DNA of 9,369 bases, taken from Clostridia bacterium (GTDB lineage Bacteria; Bacillota; Peptococcia; DRI-13; DTU073). The stretch is taken from NCBI GenBank assembly GCA_028709105.1, contig JAQVYD010000046.1, positions 1 through 9,369 on the forward strand. The letters are read 5' to 3'. This document shows, piece after piece, positions 1-6,427 of this stretch (positions are counted from its first letter, which is position 1; every line of letters starts with the position of its first letter). The position numbers and the translations under genes are program-made. Below the pieces are notes generated by a model. The model did not search any database, was not told where the DNA came from, and saw only the letters and a program-made list of their open reading frames with translations.

Positions 1-582
1 CCTTTGCTTTTAAGTTTACGAGCACAAGATCTTCAAATTACAGGTGTGGAGATTCAGGAAGAAATTGCGGAAATGGCGGAACGCTCGGTGCAATTAAACA
101 ATTTAGCGGCAGTAATTAAGATCGTCAAGGGGGATCTGCGCGGGATTCATAAAGTCTTAGGGGGAGGCAGGTTTAATCTGGTTACGGTTAACCCTCCTTA
201 TTGGTCGCCGGAGGATGGCAAGGTGAGCCCCGCAGAAAGTCGGGCTATTTCCCGGCATGAGTTAACTTGTTCGCTCGAAGATGTGGTGGCTAGTGCCGGT
301 AAGTTGTTGAATTATCAGGGGCGTTTTGTTTTAATTTATCCTGTGGCTAAACTATTATCTCTTTTTGAGCTTTTGCGTTGTTCTCATTTAGAACCGCGCC
401 GTCTTCGTTTTATCCATTCTTTCCCTGAGCGGCCCGCTCGTTTTCTGCTGCTGGAAGCCAGAAAAAATGCCCCTCCGGAACTTAAAGTTGAGCCTCCGTT
501 AATTATTTATGAAAAGCCCGGACAATATGGAGCAGAGATTTTAACTTGGTATGGGAAAGAGGTTGAACCTTGTGGAAAGTAA
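1..582 (+). CDS. trmN6: tRNA1(Val) (adenine37-N6)-methyltransferase family protein, 5'-truncated
   Basis: The gene enters from the left edge, so its N-terminus is missing. The frame is open from base 1 and begins P-L-L-L-S-L, which fits the tail of the SAM-binding motif I of class I methyltransferases. Next come the acidic ribose-binding strand (GVEIQ, about residues 18-22 from the edge) and the NPPYW motif (about 64-68). NPPY is the signature of amino-group N-methyltransferases. The family usually has roughly 240-250 residues, so about 190 are visible and some 50 are lost. The known relatives (E. coli YfiC/TrmN6, B. subtilis YabB) methylate N6 of A37 in tRNA1(Val). The substrate is inferred from family and from the position directly before rsmI, as in B. 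subtilis. The stop codon TAA (580-582) lies inside the start region of rsmI, so the two genes are probably cotranscribed and translationally coupled. The yazA gene found between them in Bacillus is absent. Confidence 0.85.
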   Translation, partial: PLLLSLRAQDLQITGVEIQEEIAEMAERSVQLNNLAAVIKIVKGDLRGIHKVLGGGRFNLVTVNPPYWSPEDGKVSPAESRAISRHELTCSLEDVVASAGKLLNYQGRFVLIYPVAKLLSLFELLRCSHLEPRRLRFIHSFPERPARFLLLEARKNAPPELKVEPPLIIYEKPGQYGAEILTWYGKEVEPCGK

Positions 583-1411
583 GGAGAAGGGCACTTTATT
601 CTTAGTGGGGACTCCGATTGGCAATTTAAAAGATATTACCTTGCGGGCCTTAGAGACGTTGCAGGAAGTTGATTTGATTGCTGCCGAGGATACACGGCAA
701 ACGCAAAAACTTTTAAATCATTATGCTATTCATAAACCACTGACAAGTTATTATGAACATAATAAAAGTTCAAAAGGTCCTTGGTTGGTAGAAAGATTAG
801 CCGCCGGGCAAAATGTCGCTTTGGTTTCTGATGCGGGGATGCCCGGGATTTCCGATCCGGGAGAAGATTTAGTTAAAGAATGTTTGCAAAAAGAAATACC
901 CTTAACCGTTATCCCAGGGCCATCGGCTGTTTTAACAGCTTTGGTTGCCTCAGGCTTGGATAGCACCGGTTTTGTTTTTGCCGGTTTTTTCCCTCGGTTG
1001 AAAAAAGAAAAGAAAAAAATATTTGCTGAATTGCAGGATGAAAAAAGAACGCTGATCTTTTATGAAAGCCCTTACCGTCTTCAAAAAACCTTATTAGAGA
1101 TTAAGGAAGCTTGGGGTGATCGGCAAGGCTGCGTGGCTAGGGAATTGACTAAAGTATTTGAGGAATATCAGCGGGGAGCTTTAAGTGAATTAATTGCGTA
1201 TTGGCAAAACCATCCCGTAAAAGGGGAAATTACTCTTTTAATTGAGGGCGCCTCTGCTGAAAAAGGGAATTGTGTTACTCCGGAAGAAATGGCAGCCTGT
1301 TATGCGGAGTTAATAAATAAGGGGTTTCAGAAAAAAGAAGCCATTAAAGAGACTGCCAGATTGTTGGGAGTCCCTAAGCGTGAAGTATATAAATTGCTTT
1401 TGGTAAAATAA
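572..1411 (+). CDS. rsmI: 16S rRNA (cytidine1402-2'-O)-methyltransferase RsmI
   Basis: RsmI 2'-O-methylates C1402 of 16S rRNA in the decoding centre, using SAM. It belongs to the SpoU-unrelated tetrapyrrole (corrin/porphyrin) methylase fold. From GTG 572 the protein has 279 residues, close to the family norm of about 280-290. Visible motifs are GTPIGNLKDI (13-22), AEDTR (38-42), the SDAGMPGISDPG loop (86-97), PGPSA (115-119), YESPYR and RELTKVFEE, with a short helical C-terminal domain. GTG 572 is preferred because AAAGAGG (556-562) lies 9 bases upstream and the protein then starts just before the conserved G-T-L-F-L-V strand. ATG 551 in the same frame would add seven residues but has no well-placed Shine-Dalgarno site. 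The gene overlaps the trmN6 stop by 11 bases and ends at a strong terminator. One oddity is that the usually conserved Thr of DAGTP is Met here. Function is very likely from the full set of motifs. Confidence 0.96.
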   Translation: MESKEKGTLFLVGTPIGNLKDITLRALETLQEVDLIAAEDTRQTQKLLNHYAIHKPLTSYYEHNKSSKGPWLVERLAAGQNVALVSDAGMPGISDPGEDLVKECLQKEIPLTVIPGPSAVLTALVASGLDSTGFVFAGFFPRLKKEKKKIFAELQDEKRTLIFYESPYRLQKTLLEIKEAWGDRQGCVARELTKVFEEYQRGALSELIAYWQNHPVKGEITLLIEGASAEKGNCVTPEEMAACYAELINKGFQKKEAIKETARLLGVPKREVYKLLLVK

Positions 1412-1450
1412 AATCGGGATTCATGGAAAAATGAATCCCGATTTTATTTC
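1411..1450. terminator. Bidirectional intrinsic terminator between rsmI and abrB
   Basis: A perfect 14-bp stem pairs 1411-1424 with 1431-1444 around the six-base loop GGAAAA. On the plus strand it is followed by TTTTATTTC, and on the minus strand the same hairpin is followed by TTTTATTTTACC. It starts on the last base of the rsmI stop codon and faces the convergent abrB gene, so it can end both transcripts. The abrB transcript would carry about 93 untranslated bases before reaching it. Confidence 0.9.
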
Positions 1451-1537
1451 ACGGTTGTTGTTAAGCAGTTGCTACTTCTTGAAACTAAAGCAAAAGGTTT
1501 GTCTGGCATCTAGCAACTTATGTAAGATGTTAAAAAA

Positions 1538-1783
1538 CTAAGCGTTAGCGGCCATGGCTTGAGCACATTCTCTACAAACTAGTTTGCCGCGAAAATACTG
1601 AACGTTGTCTGCACTTCCACAGAATACGCAGGCAGGTTCATATTTTTTGAGAATGATTTTTTCTTGATCTACGTAAATTTCCAAAGCATCCTTTTCGTCA
1701 ATACCTAGTGTCCTTCTGAGCTCGATAGGAATAACTACGCGCCCTAGCTCATCCACCTTTCTTACGATACCTGTTGACCTCAT
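1538..1783 (-). CDS. abrB: AbrB-family transition-state regulator with Cys4 zinc-ribbon-like tail
   Basis: This is an 81-residue DNA-binding protein. Residues 1-50 are a nearly textbook AbrB/SpoVT swapped-hairpin domain, with VDELGRVVIPIELRRTLGI at about 10-28 and the DALEIYVDQEKIILKKY strand pair at 32-48. The C-terminal part differs from B. subtilis AbrB. It is short and carries two cysteine pairs, C52-x2-C55 and C70-x2-C73, which suggests a small zinc ribbon; this form is common in clostridial AbrB paralogues. The start is the ATG at 1783, seven bases after AAAGGAGA (1798-1791); the reading frame stays open upstream but that part looks like leader. AbrB proteins repress stationary-phase and early sporulation genes during growth. 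The gene is convergent with rsmI and divergent from metG, exactly as in Bacillus. Its leader carries a Spo0A-type box, so repression by phosphorylated Spo0A is likely. Family is certain; the exact regulon is unknown. Confidence 0.95.
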   Translation of the reverse strand: MRSTGIVRKVDELGRVVIPIELRRTLGIDEKDALEIYVDQEKIILKKYEPACVFCGSADNVQYFRGKLVCRECAQAMAANA

Positions 1784-1799
1784 ACCAACATCTCCTTTC

Positions 1800-1816
1800 T
1801 CCGCCAAAATTCGACA
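1800..1816 (-). promoter_or_regulatory. Tandem Spo0A (0A) boxes in the abrB leader
   Basis: Reading the minus strand, 1816-1810 is TGTCGAA, a perfect match to the 0A box TGNCGAA. Three bases later, 1806-1800 is TGGCGGA, which has one mismatch. The two boxes start 10 bp apart, one helical turn, and the first lies about +12 to +18 from the predicted abrB start. From memory, B. subtilis abrB is repressed by Spo0A~P through two such boxes in the same downstream position and with the same spacing. The function here is inferred, but the agreement of sequence, spacing and location is strong. Confidence 0.65.
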
Positions 1817-1833
1817 AAATGCAACACAACTAA

Positions 1834-1862
1834 ATGATAACAATTATACCATTAAAAGTCAA
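1834..1862 (-). promoter_or_regulatory. Sigma-A promoter of abrB
   Basis: On the minus strand the -35 TTGACT (1862-1857) and -10 TATCAT (1839-1834) are separated by exactly 17 bases. The predicted transcription start is near 1827, giving a leader of about 44 bases before the ATG at 1783. A second TATAAT lies inside the spacer but has no matching -35. The AT-rich stretch just upstream could act as an UP element. Confidence 0.75.
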
Positions 1863-1926
1863 TGCTAAATCTACAATTTATTTTTAATTTTAAAACATTT
1901 TTTATTTAATTTTTAAAACCTTTAAA
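1863..1926. promoter_or_regulatory. AT-rich spacer between the divergent abrB and metG promoters
   Basis: About 64 bases consist almost only of A and T, with runs of T and A and only a handful of G or C. The tract lies directly upstream of both -35 boxes, so it could act as an UP element for both promoters. It could also be a curved-DNA target for AbrB itself, which prefers AT-rich bent DNA without a strict consensus. Nothing in it codes for protein. The role is inferred. Confidence 0.4.
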
Positions 1927-1939
1927 GGGGAGCGGTTGT

Positions 1940-1968
1940 TTGACAAAGCTTTACTAGCTGATTATACT
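1940..1968 (+). promoter_or_regulatory. Sigma-A promoter of metG-tatD-rsmA
   Basis: A perfect -35 TTGACA (1940-1945) and a -10 TATACT (1963-1968) are separated by 17 bases. The predicted start is near 1975, leaving only about 32 untranslated bases before the metG ATG. That is too short for a T-box or S-box leader, so expression is probably constitutive at this promoter. Confidence 0.8.
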
Positions 1969-2006
1969 TTTGATAAATAATAGAAATCAGGAGGACTAGT
2001 TTTAGA

Positions 2007-3911
2007 ATGAAGAAAAAAACATTTTATATTACAACCCCGATTTATTATCCTAGTGCCAATTTGCATATTGGTCATGCTTTAACTACGGTGATGGCCGATA
2101 CAATGGCACGTTATAAAAGAATGCAAGGTTTTGATACTTATTTTTTGACAGGCTCTGACGAGCATGGTTTGAAAATTGAACGAAGTGCCAAGGCCGAAGG
2201 GAAAGAACCTAAGGAATATGTAGATAAAATAGTGGCTAGCTTTAAGTATCTTTGGGAAAAGTTATTGATCTCCAATGACGATTTTATTAGGACGACAGAT
2301 GAAAGACATAAGCAGGTTGTGCAGGATTTTTTCCAAAAAATATATGAGAAGGGGGATATTTATCTTTCCACTTATGAAGGTTGGTATTGTACACCTTGTG
2401 AAACCTTTTTTACGGCAAGGCAGATCGGGGAAGATAAGCTGTGCCCTGATTGTCAGCGCCCTGTGGAATTAGTTAAAGAGGAAGGTTACTTTTTTAAGAT
2501 GTCCCAATATGCGGAGCGGCTTTTACAACATATTGAAGATCACCCTGATTTTATTCAACCTGTCTCGCGACGTCATGAGATGATTAATTTTATTAAAAGC
2601 GGTTTGGAAGACTTGTGTGTTTCGCGTACTACTTTTCAATGGGGTATCCCTGTCCCGCTTAATCAGAAACATGTCATTTATGTGTGGTTTGATGCTTTGG
2701 CTAATTATCTTAGTGCCTTGGGCTTTGGAACAGAGCATGATCAGTTGTATCAAAAGTACTGGCCTGCGGATGTCCATTTAGTGGGAAAAGATATTGTGCG
2801 TTTCCATACGGTAATTTGGCCCACTATGCTTATGGCGGCTGAACTTCCGTTACCGAAGCAGGTTTTTGGTCATGGTTGGCTTCTTTTGGATTCGGGGAAA
2901 ATGTCTAAATCAAAAGGTAATGTGGTGGATCCTCTAGTGCTTATTGAGAAGTATGGGGTTGATGCGATTCGCTATTTTCTGTTAAGAGAAATCCCTTTAG
3001 GTATGGATGGTTATTATTCTGAAGATAATTTAATTCAGCGCATCAATACTGATTTAGCGAATGACTTTGGCAATCTTGTTTCCCGTACTGTGGCCATGGT
3101 TGAAAAGTATTGTGAGGGCAAGGTTCCAACCCCGGCAGAGAAAAAAGGACCATTGGAGCAGGAATTACTTTCTTTAGCGGGCTCCGTTCCGCAAGAAGCG
3201 GCTGGGTTTTATGAGCAAATGGATTTCGCCAATGCTTTGGCTAGTATTTGGCGCTTGGTTAATAGGGCGAATAAGTATATTGATGAAACAATGCCTTGGC
3301 TTTTGGCAAAAGATTCTAGTCAGAAGGAAAAACTCGGGACGGTTTTATATAATCTGGTGGAAGTTATTCGGGTGGTTACGGTGATGATTGCCCCAGCTAT
3401 GCCTGCACTCCCGGCCAAGGTTTGGGCGCAGGTCGGGGCAGAGGTTGTCGTCAATCAGACTTGGGCCGATACCGAGTGGGGTAAAACGCGTCCCGGCCAG
3501 GTGGTGGCTAAGGGCGAGTCTCTGTTTCCGCGGATTGAGGTAAAAGAAGAGGATAAAGAAGCGGCTCCAAAGCGGCATAAGGAAGCGGAGGAAATCACGA
3601 TCGAGGATTTTGCCAAAATAGATTTACGTGTGGCCGAGGTTTTGTCTTGTGAAAAGGTAGAGAAGACAGAAAAACTCTTGAAATTAGAGATAAAAATAGG
3701 CGAGGAGACACGGACGATTGTTTCGGGGATAGCGAAACATTATGCTCCTGCCGACCTTGTCGGGAAAAAGGTTGTGGTGGTAGCTAATTTGCAGCCGGCT
3801 AAATTGCGAGGGATTTTATCAGAGGGGATGCTTTTGGCGGCTTCGCATGGTGAGGCTTTGGAGGTTTTGACTGTGGAGAAGGATTTGCCGACAGGTAGTC
3901 AGGTGAAATAA
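2007..3911 (+). CDS. metG: Methionyl-tRNA synthetase (MetG) with C-terminal tRNA-binding domain
   Basis: This cytoplasmic class I aminoacyl-tRNA synthetase charges tRNA(Met) with methionine at the cost of ATP. The 634-residue protein is full length. HIGH lies at 20-23 and KMSKS at 298-302. The zinc knuckle in the connective peptide has all four cysteines: C128, C131, C146 and C149. An alpha-helical anticodon-binding region follows at about 350-490. A charged linker (about 510-530, rich in E and K) leads to a Trbp111/EMAP-type OB-fold domain (about 531-634, with DLRVAEVL and VANLQPAKLRGILSEGM). That domain dimerises the enzyme and helps bind tRNA. ATG 2007 is preceded by AGGAGG (1989-1994) at a rather long 12-base spacing. 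It is the first gene of the metG-tatD-rsmA unit, with its own consensus promoter. Identity is certain. Confidence 0.98.
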   Translation: MKKKTFYITTPIYYPSANLHIGHALTTVMADTMARYKRMQGFDTYFLTGSDEHGLKIERSAKAEGKEPKEYVDKIVASFKYLWEKLLISNDDFIRTTDERHKQVVQDFFQKIYEKGDIYLSTYEGWYCTPCETFFTARQIGEDKLCPDCQRPVELVKEEGYFFKMSQYAERLLQHIEDHPDFIQPVSRRHEMINFIKSGLEDLCVSRTTFQWGIPVPLNQKHVIYVWFDALANYLSALGFGTEHDQLYQKYWPADVHLVGKDIVRFHTVIWPTMLMAAELPLPKQVFGHGWLLLDSGKMSKSKGNVVDPLVLIEKYGVDAIRYFLLREIPLGMDGYYSEDNLIQRINTDLANDFGNLVSRTVAMVEKYCEGKVPTPAEKKGPLEQELLSLAGSVPQEAAGFYEQMDFANALASIWRLVNRANKYIDETMPWLLAKDSSQKEKLGTVLYNLVEVIRVVTVMIAPAMPALPAKVWAQVGAEVVVNQTWADTEWGKTRPGQVVAKGESLFPRIEVKEEDKEAAPKRHKEAEEITIEDFAKIDLRVAEVLSCEKVEKTEKLLKLEIKIGEETRTIVSGIAKHYAPADLVGKKVVVVANLQPAKLRGILSEGMLLAASHGEALEVLTVEKDLPTGSQVK

Positions 3912-3924
3912 GGAGGTCTTTCTC

Positions 3925-4722
3925 ATGTACTTTGATACACATGCTCATTTAGATGATGAACAGTTTGCCGAGGACCAGAAGGCCGTTATTCAGCGTGCTC
4001 AAGAGGCTGGGGTGGAGTTAATTGTTAATGTAGGTTATCATGTCTCCTCGGCTGTGCAGACGGTGGAATTAACGCAAAAATACGATTTTATTTATGGGGC
4101 GGTAGGTATGCATCCTCATGAGGCACAAGATCTGGATGAAGTAAGTTTGGCTAAGCTGCGCGAACTGGCGCAAACTCCTCGTATTGTCGCTATCGGGGAA
4201 ATCGGGCTGGATTATTATTACGACCTTTCCCCACGTGCCACACAACAGACGGTTTTTCGTGAAATGATTAGGTTGGCGAGAGAAGTACGCTTACCGATAA
4301 TTATTCATGATCGGGAGGCCCATGAAGATACTTTGCGCATTGTTAAAGAAGAAAAAGCCAGTGAAGTAGGCGGTATCTTTCATTGCTATTCCGGAAGTTT
4401 AGCTATGGCTAAGGAAGTCATTAAGTTAGGGTTTTTGCTTGCTTTAGGTGGTGCTTTAACTTTTAAAAATGCACGAAAAACAGTAGAAGTAGCTAAAGAA
4501 ATACCTCTCGAGTATCTCTTAATAGAAACTGATTGCCCTTATTTAACTCCTGAGCCTTATCGGGGTAAACGGAATGAGCCTGCTTATGTGGCGAAGGTGG
4601 CGGAGAAAATTGCCGAGATTAAGGGGTTGTCTATAGAAGAGGTGGCACAGGCTACTTTAGACAATGGGAAGAGGTTGTTTAAAATTGAGGGAGATTTTAA
4701 AAAAGCATCATTTCCGTTTTAA
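3925..4722 (+). CDS. tatD: TatD-family metal-dependent deoxyribonuclease
   Basis: This 265-residue protein has the full set of metal-binding residues of the TatD amidohydrolase-fold nucleases. They are H6-x-H8 in DTHAHLD, E92 in GEIGLDYYYD, H128 in IIHDRE, H153 in FHCYSG and D203 in ETDCPY. Characterised TatD proteins are Mg2+-dependent 3'-5' exonucleases and DNases linked to repair of oxidative damage and DNA turnover. The exact substrate of this one cannot be read from sequence. The start ATG is preceded by AGGAGGT (3911-3917), which overlaps the metG stop codon, and only 13 bases separate the two genes. This indicates cotranscription. It corresponds to B. subtilis YabD in position. Its 3' end overlaps rsmA, leaving no room for the rnmV and yabE genes that follow in Bacillus. 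Confidence 0.95.
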   Translation: MYFDTHAHLDDEQFAEDQKAVIQRAQEAGVELIVNVGYHVSSAVQTVELTQKYDFIYGAVGMHPHEAQDLDEVSLAKLRELAQTPRIVAIGEIGLDYYYDLSPRATQQTVFREMIRLAREVRLPIIIHDREAHEDTLRIVKEEKASEVGGIFHCYSGSLAMAKEVIKLGFLLALGGALTFKNARKTVEVAKEIPLEYLLIETDCPYLTPEPYRGKRNEPAYVAKVAEKIAEIKGLSIEEVAQATLDNGKRLFKIEGDFKKASFPF

Positions 4723-5536
4723 AAAAAGATGGGGACAAAACTTTATTTTTGACCAGAATTTATTACAACGGATCGTCAGAGCAGCAGGGATTGCCTCGGG
4801 TGATCGAGTGGTAGAGATCGGAGCGGGGGCGGGAACCTTAACACGTGAACTTTTAGCTCAGGGTGCGCGGGTGTTGGCCATCGAGATTGATTACGCTTTG
4901 TTGCCTATTCTGGAAGATTTCTTACAAGGTGAAGAGGTAGTGCTTGTCCAGGGTGATGCTTTAAAAATAGACTTAGATGAATTAACCCAAGCCCATGGTT
5001 TGGTGTGGCCTTATAAGGTCGTGGCTAATCTCCCGTATTACATTACGACGCCTCTGGTCATGAAATTACTGGAAAGTGAGGAACAGATTGCGGATATCGT
5101 GGTGATGATGCAAAAAGAAGTTGCCGCAAGATTAACTGCTTCCCCGGGTACAAAGGAATATGGGGCGATTACGCTTGCCGTGCAGTATTATGCCGAGGCG
5201 GAAATACTTTTCCCGGTCTCGCGTCAGCTTTTTCGACCTGTTCCCGAGGTGGATTCCACCTTACTGCGGCTAAAACCTAGAAAAGAACCTCCCGTGCAGG
5301 TAAGGGATAAGGTGTTATTATTTAAAATCATTAAAGCTGCCTTTGGTCAACGGCGGAAGACATTGCTTAATTCACTTTTGAGAGTACAGTCGGGAGTGGC
5401 TAAAGAAGCAATCAGGGAAGTATTGGCCAAGGCGGGGATCGCTGAACAGTCCCGCGGAGAAGTGTTGAGCTTGGAGCAATTTGCCTCCTTGTCCAATTTG
5501 TGGGTGGAGAGCGCAGGAGGAAGTTTAGAGAATTAA
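4664..5536 (+). CDS. rsmA: 16S rRNA (adenine1518-N6/adenine1519-N6)-dimethyltransferase RsmA (KsgA)
   Basis: RsmA (KsgA) puts two methyl groups on each of the adjacent adenines A1518 and A1519 in helix 45 of 16S rRNA, a late check in small-subunit assembly. The 290-residue protein shows FKKRWGQNFIFD (19-30; usually K-x-LGQNFL-D), SAM motif I VVEIGAGAGTL (49-59), acidic E74, QGDA (96-99) and the catalytic NLPYY (122-126). FRPVPEVDS and FGQRRKTLLNSLL follow in the C-terminal domain. The start is uncertain. ATG 4664 overlaps tatD by 59 bases but has a poor Shine-Dalgarno site. TTG 4685 lies 10 bases after AAGAGG (4669-4674) and gives an N-terminus (MREILKKHHFRFKK) that fits the family well. Either way translation is coupled to tatD. 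A terminator follows at about 5583, so this is the last gene of the operon. Confidence 0.96.
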   Translation: MGRGCLKLREILKKHHFRFKKRWGQNFIFDQNLLQRIVRAAGIASGDRVVEIGAGAGTLTRELLAQGARVLAIEIDYALLPILEDFLQGEEVVLVQGDALKIDLDELTQAHGLVWPYKVVANLPYYITTPLVMKLLESEEQIADIVVMMQKEVAARLTASPGTKEYGAITLAVQYYAEAEILFPVSRQLFRPVPEVDSTLLRLKPRKEPPVQVRDKVLLFKIIKAAFGQRRKTLLNSLLRVQSGVAKEAIREVLAKAGIAEQSRGEVLSLEQFASLSNLWVESAGGSLEN

Positions 5537-5582
5537 TTTACCGTTAGCGTGTTTTAATTAAAAAAAGCAGGAAGAACAGTAT

Positions 5583-5626
5583 AAAAAAAAGGTAATGGGG
5601 TATACTTACGCTGTTACCTTTTTTGG
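5583..5626 (+). terminator. Intrinsic terminator after rsmA
   Basis: The left arm AAAAAAGGTAA (5585-5595) pairs with TTACCTTTTTT (5614-5624). The stem can extend inward by G-U, U-G and G-C pairs to about 14 bp around a 12-base loop. The T-run of the right arm supplies the uridine tract. It closes the metG-tatD-rsmA unit and separates it from the hydrolase gene. Confidence 0.75.
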
Positions 5627-5639
5627 TTTATTTTACTAC

Positions 5640-5668
5640 TGGAAAACCAAAACAGGACAATTTATAAT
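5640..5668 (+). promoter_or_regulatory. Possible sigma-A promoter of the LysM-SleB gene
   Basis: A perfect -10 TATAAT (5663-5668) follows TGGAAA (5640-5645, four of six to TTGACA) after 17 bases. The predicted start is near 5675, about 58 bases before the ATG. I found no convincing match to the forespore or mother-cell sigma factors, although this gene family is often sporulation-controlled. Confidence 0.45.
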
Positions 5669-5732
5669 AAGCGTTACAAACTGACAACTTGTTAAAAAGC
5701 AAGGTGACTAAGTTGCCGGAGGAGGCGGATTA

Positions 5733-6341
5733 ATGAGGGAAAAGCGTTTTTTAGTAATAACTTTATTGGTTTTTGTTTTGCTGGTGGTAATGTCAGCGCC
5801 CCTTTTTGCTGCTGTTACACACAAGGTTAAAAAGGGAGATACTTTATTTAGGTTGAGTAGAAATTATGGTGTGTCTATTGTTAGTATTAAGAATGCTAAT
5901 GGGTTAAGGTCAGATAAAATTTTAATCGGACAAGTATTAAGGATTCCTGCTGCGACGAATACTGTTGCGAGAAGCGGGGGAGGTTTTAGTCAGGAAGATG
6001 TGCAGTGGTTGGCGCGCGTAGTTCATGGAGAAGCACGGGGAGAGCCTTATGTAGGGCAGGTAGCTGTGGCGGCGGTTGTACTTAACCGTTTAACAAGTGG
6101 GCAGTTCCCGAAGACGATTAAGGGGGTAATTTTCCAATCGGCGGCTTTTACTGCTGTTGCCGATGGACAGATTAATTTAACCCCTAATGAAACAGCAATT
6201 AGAGCGGCTAGGGAAGCTTTAGCCGGAGCAGACCCTTCCGGGGGCGCACTTTATTATTGGAATCCGAATAAAGCTACGAGTAAATGGATTTGGACACGAA
6301 CAGTGATTAAACGTATTGGTAATCATGTTTTTGGGATTTAA
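5733..6341 (+). CDS. Secreted LysM-SleB cell-wall hydrolase (spore cortex-lytic enzyme-like)
   Basis: This 202-residue exported protein is predicted to cut peptidoglycan. It has a signal peptide (positive residues 2-5, hydrophobic core about 6-22, likely cleavage after A26 or A27). One LysM domain follows (about 29-72, HKVKKGDTLFRLSRNYGVS to GQVLRIP) and binds the glycan. A Gly-rich linker (about 73-85) leads to a Hydrolase_2/SleB domain (about 88-202). The catalytic acid should be E100 in VVHGEARGEPYVGQVAVAAVVLNR. The YYWNPNKATSKWIW and IGNHVF motifs that end SleB and CwlJ domains are present. SleB proteins are lytic transglycosylases that degrade cortex peptidoglycan with muramic-delta-lactam during germination, but vegetative homologues (YkvT type) exist. 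GGAGGAGG (5718-5725) is an excellent ribosome-binding site seven bases before the ATG. The gene is flanked by terminators and so probably stands alone. The role in germination is inferred. Confidence 0.9.
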   Translation: MREKRFLVITLLVFVLLVVMSAPLFAAVTHKVKKGDTLFRLSRNYGVSIVSIKNANGLRSDKILIGQVLRIPAATNTVARSGGGFSQEDVQWLARVVHGEARGEPYVGQVAVAAVVLNRLTSGQFPKTIKGVIFQSAAFTAVADGQINLTPNETAIRAAREALAGADPSGGALYYWNPNKATSKWIWTRTVIKRIGNHVFGI

Positions 6342-6383
6342 ATTAAATTGCTAGAAGTTGGTTGTGCGAATTTAAAAGGGAGT

Positions 6384-6427
6384 GGGTCTTTCTTAACTAA
6401 AGTTTGAGGAAGACCTATTTCTTTTTT
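6384..6427 (+). terminator. Intrinsic terminator after the LysM-SleB gene
   Basis: GGTCTTTCTTAA (6385-6396) pairs with TTGAGGAAGACC (6404-6415) in a 12-bp stem with two G-U pairs and a seven-base loop. It is followed by TATTTCTTTTTT (6416-6427). This separates the hydrolase gene from fumC. Confidence 0.85.

Noticed and set aside
1467..1518. AGTTGCTA and TAGCAACT form an 8-bp inverted repeat downstream of abrB.
   Set aside because: The loop is 36 bases, the stem does not extend and there is no T-run; the strong terminator at 1411-1450 already explains transcript ends.
1784..1843. AbrB frame open 20 codons further upstream to an ATG at 1843.
   Set aside because: The ATG at 1783 has an ideal ribosome-binding site and starts exactly at the conserved AbrB N-terminus; the extension lies across the promoter -10 region.
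1939..1945. TGTCAAA on the minus strand, a one-mismatch Spo0A box over the metG -35.
   Set aside because: It overlaps and is explained by the consensus TTGACA, and it has no partner box.
1969..2006. Possible T-box or S-box leader before metG.
   Set aside because: The predicted leader is only about 32 bases, with no antiterminator or terminator pair.
2523..2777. Minus-strand open frame inside metG, and similar ones inside rsmI, fumC and the right part of metG.
   Set aside because: They lie wholly within well-identified genes, show no recognisable domains and have no ribosome-binding sites of note.
5685..5715. CAACTT and AAGTTG inverted repeat before the LysM-SleB gene.
   Set aside because: Six base pairs with a 19-base loop is within chance expectation for AT-rich intergenic DNA.
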